Assembly: GCA_036584565.1 (NCBI GenBank)
Contig: JAZHDF010000023.1
Span: forward strand, 1 to 27,944
Direction of reading: 5' to 3'
DNA length: 27,944 bases
DNA from: UBA9337 sp036584565
Lineage (GTDB): Bacteria; Patescibacteriota; Minisyncoccia; Moranbacterales; UBA9337
The notes beneath the pieces are model-generated. The model ran no database searches. It saw only the letters and a list, made by a program, of their open reading frames with translations, and was not told the origin of the DNA. Shown piece after piece: positions 25,589 to 27,944 of this stretch. Position numbers and translations under genes: made by a program. How positions within the stretch are numbered: the first letter of the stretch is position 1; every line of letters starts with the position of its first letter.

Positions 25589-26873
25589 TACTTTTTGTAT
25601 TACTGATTAGCTTGGCCTTTTGGCCGGTTAGTTTCTCATACCTATTTATTATCAGCTGACAAAACCTCGGCTCAATTTCCGTGAGATAGGCTTTGCGCTT
25701 GAGCATTTCCGCCGCGATCAAAGTACTTCCACTTCCGCCGTACAAATCCAAAATCACATCCCCGGGCTTCGTGCATCTACGAATCGCTTTTTCATGAAGT
25801 GTTGGCGGTTTGGAAGTTGAATGCTCGTATTTATTGCCAGCCAAACGCTTCACCAGCCAAATGTCCAGTTCATCGAGGATATCATCGATCAGGCGATTGC
25901 CAGTTCCAATTTCCTTATTCATCACCTCATTGAGATTTTGCAGACTTTTGGAAAGATAGGGACTTCCGACTGTTCCGTAGACACAAGGCTCGTAGCATTT
26001 GGAAAATGCCACGCCGGGAACGGGGTTTTGTCCATTTTTAACCCACATACAAACACGCTTGTTTTCAATTCCTAGTTCTCGGAAAAGATCCTGCGCCATT
26101 CCGATATATTTCTGATCGCAATAGCAGAAATAGTGGAAGTCCTTATTGGCGACTGACAGCGCGCTTTGCATTCCGCTTTTGAGAAACTCGCGATATTCCG
26201 CATCTGTCTTATTATCATCCACTTTACCGCCATAATTTTGTTTACCGCCGATGCCCTTATCATACGAAACCCCGATATTGTAGATGGGATCGCAATATAT
26301 GAACAAGGTTTTTTCTTCGCCCATTAGTTTTTGGATATTCTGCGGATCGTGCGCGTCAGCGCAAAGAAGTTTATGCTGACCAAGTTGAAACATATCTCCA
26401 AGCTGAATATCCGTCTCTTTGATTTCGGCTAATTCTTTTTCCTCTTGGAAATTATCATCCTCCGTTTCCAATGAGTCATCCCAGATTTGAGACAAATCCT
26501 CATCATCAAAACCGACCTCCAACAGGACGCCTAAATCGAATTCCTTAAGAAGATCCATATCCCATTCGCCAGTGTTTTTATTGAGGCGAAGATTAAGTTC
26601 TTTTTCCTTTTCGATATCAGCTATGTTCACGAAAACAACCGGAACATCTTTGTATCCCAATTCCTTTGCCACTTTTAACCGAAAATGACCTCCTATGAGG
26701 ATATTTTTTCTCTTTGGATTAGAATTGGCGATTAACGGATCGACAAAACCGAATCGCTCAATGCTTTCTCTTAACTTTGCTTTTTTGGCATCATCCCATT
26801 TTCGGGGATTGTAGTCGGCCACTTTTAAATCGGCCACTTTGACGAAAGTGATTTTAATACTTTCTTTTCCCAT
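25581..26873 (-). CDS. ParB-like/DNA methyltransferase fusion
   Basis: 430 residues from the ATG at 26873 (an upstream TTG at 26897 is in frame but less likely). The N-terminal ParB/Srx-like nuclease domain has VADYNPRKWDDAKKAKLRES and LIGGHFRLKVAKELGYKDVP. From about residue 155 a beta-class methylase follows: CDPIYNIG (motif IV; Ile in place of the second Pro of DPPY), then LDLYGGSGSTL (motif I). Such fusions are common in phages and integrative elements. It is the first gene of the methylase/terminase operon and follows a long structured leader. Confidence 0.88.
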   Translation of the reverse strand: MGKESIKITFVKVADLKVADYNPRKWDDAKKAKLRESIERFGFVDPLIANSNPKRKNILIGGHFRLKVAKELGYKDVPVVFVNIADIEKEKELNLRLNKNTGEWDMDLLKEFDLGVLLEVGFDDEDLSQIWDDSLETEDDNFQEEKELAEIKETDIQLGDMFQLGQHKLLCADAHDPQNIQKLMGEEKTLFIYCDPIYNIGVSYDKGIGGKQNYGGKVDDNKTDAEYREFLKSGMQSALSVANKDFHYFCYCDQKYIGMAQDLFRELGIENKRVCMWVKNGQNPVPGVAFSKCYEPCVYGTVGSPYLSKSLQNLNEVMNKEIGTGNRLIDDILDELDIWLVKRLAGNKYEHSTSKPPTLHEKAIRRCTKPGDVILDLYGGSGSTLIAAEMLKRKAYLTEIEPRFCQLIINRYEKLTGQKAKLISNTKSND

Positions 26874-26944
26874 ACATTTAGTTGAGAAAAGAACCAAGAC
26901 ATTTCAAGTTTTAAGATTTTTTGGAAGCTGTTTTACTTTTCAAG

Positions 26945-27063
26945 AAAATAAAAAAGATCCCTTATTAAATAACCTACGAATGCCTTAAGTTCTCTCTCGA
27001 GATTACTTGCTTAAGGCTCCTACCTCTTTACTCTTACCTTAGGTTATATATTTTTTTGGATCT
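26945..27063 (-). ncRNA. Nested inverted-repeat leader with terminator-like end
   Basis: Four nested arms share one centre. AGATCC/GGATCT is at 26955-26960 and 27058-27063. ATAACCTA/TAGGTTAT is at 26969-26976 and 27040-27047. GCCTTAAG/CTTAAGGC is at 26982-26989 and 27010-27017. The palindrome TCTCGAGA is at 26995-27002. On the minus strand the last arm runs into TTTTTTATTTT, like a terminator. It lies between a strong promoter and the ParB-methylase gene. It could be an attenuator, a small RNA or a recombination site. Confidence 0.5.
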
Positions 27064-27104
27064 GATATTATATGATATTCTATTTTTTCTATCTCTATGA
27101 CTAT

Positions 27105-27133
27105 ATTTTAGGCCATTGCCAAAAAAATGTCAA
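27105..27133 (-). promoter_or_regulatory. Strong promoter of the methylase/terminase operon
   Basis: On the minus strand: TTGACA (27133-27128), exactly 17 bases, TAAAAT (27110-27105). The start would be near 27098, giving a leader of about 225 bases that includes the nested repeats. The rest of the gene-free stretch 26874-27247 shows an AT-rich direct repeat (TGATATT, 27063-27079), the 10-bp palindrome TTGAATTCAA (27135-27144), and no further gene. Confidence 0.75.
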
Positions 27134-27247
27134 CTTGAATTCAATACTTAGGAATTTAGAGGGCTTTCAGGGACTTTTCGGGGTATAAAGTTATCAACAG
27201 TTTGGGGTCTGGACTAGCTTAGAGTGTTGCGTCATTCATTGGTTAGT

Positions 27248-27944
27248 ATGAATATTGCAAACCCGACAACTCAATCAGGCCAAACCCAAGAGCAGAAAGT
27301 GGAAACTATGCGCTACTGCCTTTATGCTCGAAAATCAACAGAATCGGAAGAACGGCAGGTGCTTTCAATTGATTCCCAAGTAAACGAAATGCTCCGTATC
27401 GCCGAGCGTGAAAGTCTGGACATTGTGGACATTAGAAGAGAAAGCCACTCAGCCAAAGATTCCGGACAACGCCCGGTATTCAAAGAACTTCTGGAAGATA
27501 TCAAGCGAGGCCGTTTCAATGGAATCCTAACCTGGGCTCCGGACAGGCTTAGCAGGAATGGAGGAGATCTTGGTTCACTGGTCGATTTGATGGATCAAAA
27601 GCTTCTTTTGGAAATCCGCACCTACGGGCAAGTATTTACCAATTCTCCGAATGAAAAATTCTTGTTGATGATTCTCGGCTCGCAAGCCAAGCTGGAAAAT
27701 GACAATCGAGGGGTAAATGTAAAACGGGGGCTTCGGATGAAATGCGAAATGGGGCTCTGGCCGACTTGCGCTCCAACCGGATATATCAACATCCGCAATG
27801 ATGACAAAAAATGCATCGTGATTCCTGATCCGGAACGCGCTCCTATCATCAAAAAAATATTTAAAAAAATGGCTTATGAAAAATGGAGCGGTCGAAAAAT
27901 ATTTCACTGGCTCAAATTCGAATTGAATTTCAAAAGCAAAGGCA
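27248..27944 (+). CDS. Large serine recombinase (partial, cut by window end)
   Basis: 232 residues are visible and the frame is open to the edge. The N-terminal resolvase domain has YARKSTESEE with catalytic Ser30 (numbered from the ATG at 27248), LSIDSQ, and W-APDRLSRNGGD with the conserved arginines. A recombinase domain begins after about residue 160 (KRGLRMKCEMGLWPTCAPTGYI, PERAPIIKKIFKKMA). An internal ATG at 27308 (MRYCLYARKS) may be the true start; neither start has a good ribosome site. It is divergent from the methylase/terminase operon and likely moves the element that carries it. Confidence 0.9.
   Translation, partial: MNIANPTTQSGQTQEQKVETMRYCLYARKSTESEERQVLSIDSQVNEMLRIAERESLDIVDIRRESHSAKDSGQRPVFKELLEDIKRGRFNGILTWAPDRLSRNGGDLGSLVDLMDQKLLLEIRTYGQVFTNSPNEKFLLMILGSQAKLENDNRGVNVKRGLRMKCEMGLWPTCAPTGYINIRNDDKKCIVIPDPERAPIIKKIFKKMAYEKWSGRKIFHWLKFELNFKSKG

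Noticed and set aside
6855..27184. Identical 10-mer TTTTCGGGGT at 6855-6864 and 27175-27184, considered as attachment-site halves of a 20-kb element
   Set aside because: Ten bases are expected to recur by chance in a window of this size, and the flanks do not align well.
27190..27199. DnaA-box-like TTATCAACAG, considered as a replication origin
   Set aside because: It is a single imperfect box with no cluster, no AT-rich unwinding region linked to it and no replication gene nearby.
1..27944. Alternative genetic code with TGA as glycine (as in some CPR lineages)
   Set aside because: TGA ends the E2-like gene exactly at a GTGA overlap with the E1 start and ends the 251-aa gene beside an intergenic repeat, and the genes read well with the standard code.
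1..27944. CRISPR arrays, tRNA and rRNA genes
   Set aside because: No regularly spaced repeats were seen, and no cloverleaf or rRNA-like stretch was recognised in the gene-free regions.

Overview
This is a low-GC bacterial window with tightly packed genes that use the standard code: TGA, TAA and TAG all act as stops. Promoters are of the TTGACA/TATAAT type. Almost no gene has a Shine-Dalgarno sequence; starts sit in A-rich leaders. The content suggests a Patescibacteria/CPR (Parcubacteria-like) genome: a DUF3352-like membrane protein, a FISUMP lipoprotein, and intergenic palindromes such as the 20-bp one at 6915-6934. This placement is an inference. The window looks like an accessory or defence island beside a phage-like or integrative element.

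Layout. (1) 1-2653: the tail of a + strand gene, a terminator, and a large membrane-anchored DUF3352-like protein. (2) 2756-6669: a type III restriction-modification operon (mod then res, minus strand). (3) 6670-10656: a cell-surface cassette (an orphan Ig-like domain fragment, a FISUMP lipoprotein, a membrane-anchored beta-rich surface protein and a second lipoprotein). It is bracketed by two diverged direct copies of a ~130-bp intergenic repeat. (4) 10657-15712: the most interesting part, a compact minus-strand operon. Its order is a LexA-like S24 repressor, an 80-aa multiubiquitin-type ubiquitin-like protein (Ubl), a Prok-E2_E-like protein without any cysteine, a JAB/JAMM-E1(ThiF) fusion, a DUF6527 zinc protein, a zinc-ribbon/HTH protein, a membrane protein split by a 10-bp tandem duplication, and an unknown 251-aa protein. 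(5) 15713-16210: a divergent promoter region, a structured 5' leader, a DUF2188 gene and a bidirectional terminator. (6) 16207-22898: a three-gene restriction-like operon (small MerR-type HTH, PLD-nuclease/SNF2 helicase, Eco57I/TaqI-like adenine methylase). (7) 22956-26873: a phage-like operon (ParB-methylase, second methylase, small and large terminase). It is preceded by a strong promoter and a nested inverted-repeat leader that ends in a U-tract. (8) 27248-end: a large serine recombinase on the + strand, cut by the window edge.

How it may work together. The Ubl operon has the parts for adenylating a Ubl (E1), for a noncanonical E2 step and for trimming or removing the Ubl (JAMM protease). 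Its first gene encodes a self-cleaving repressor with an intact Cys-Gly cleavage site and Ser/Lys dyad, which suggests induction by DNA damage or phage infection. With two restriction-like systems, phage packaging genes and a recombinase alongside, the simplest reading is a mobile or defence island. Antiviral function is inferred, not shown.
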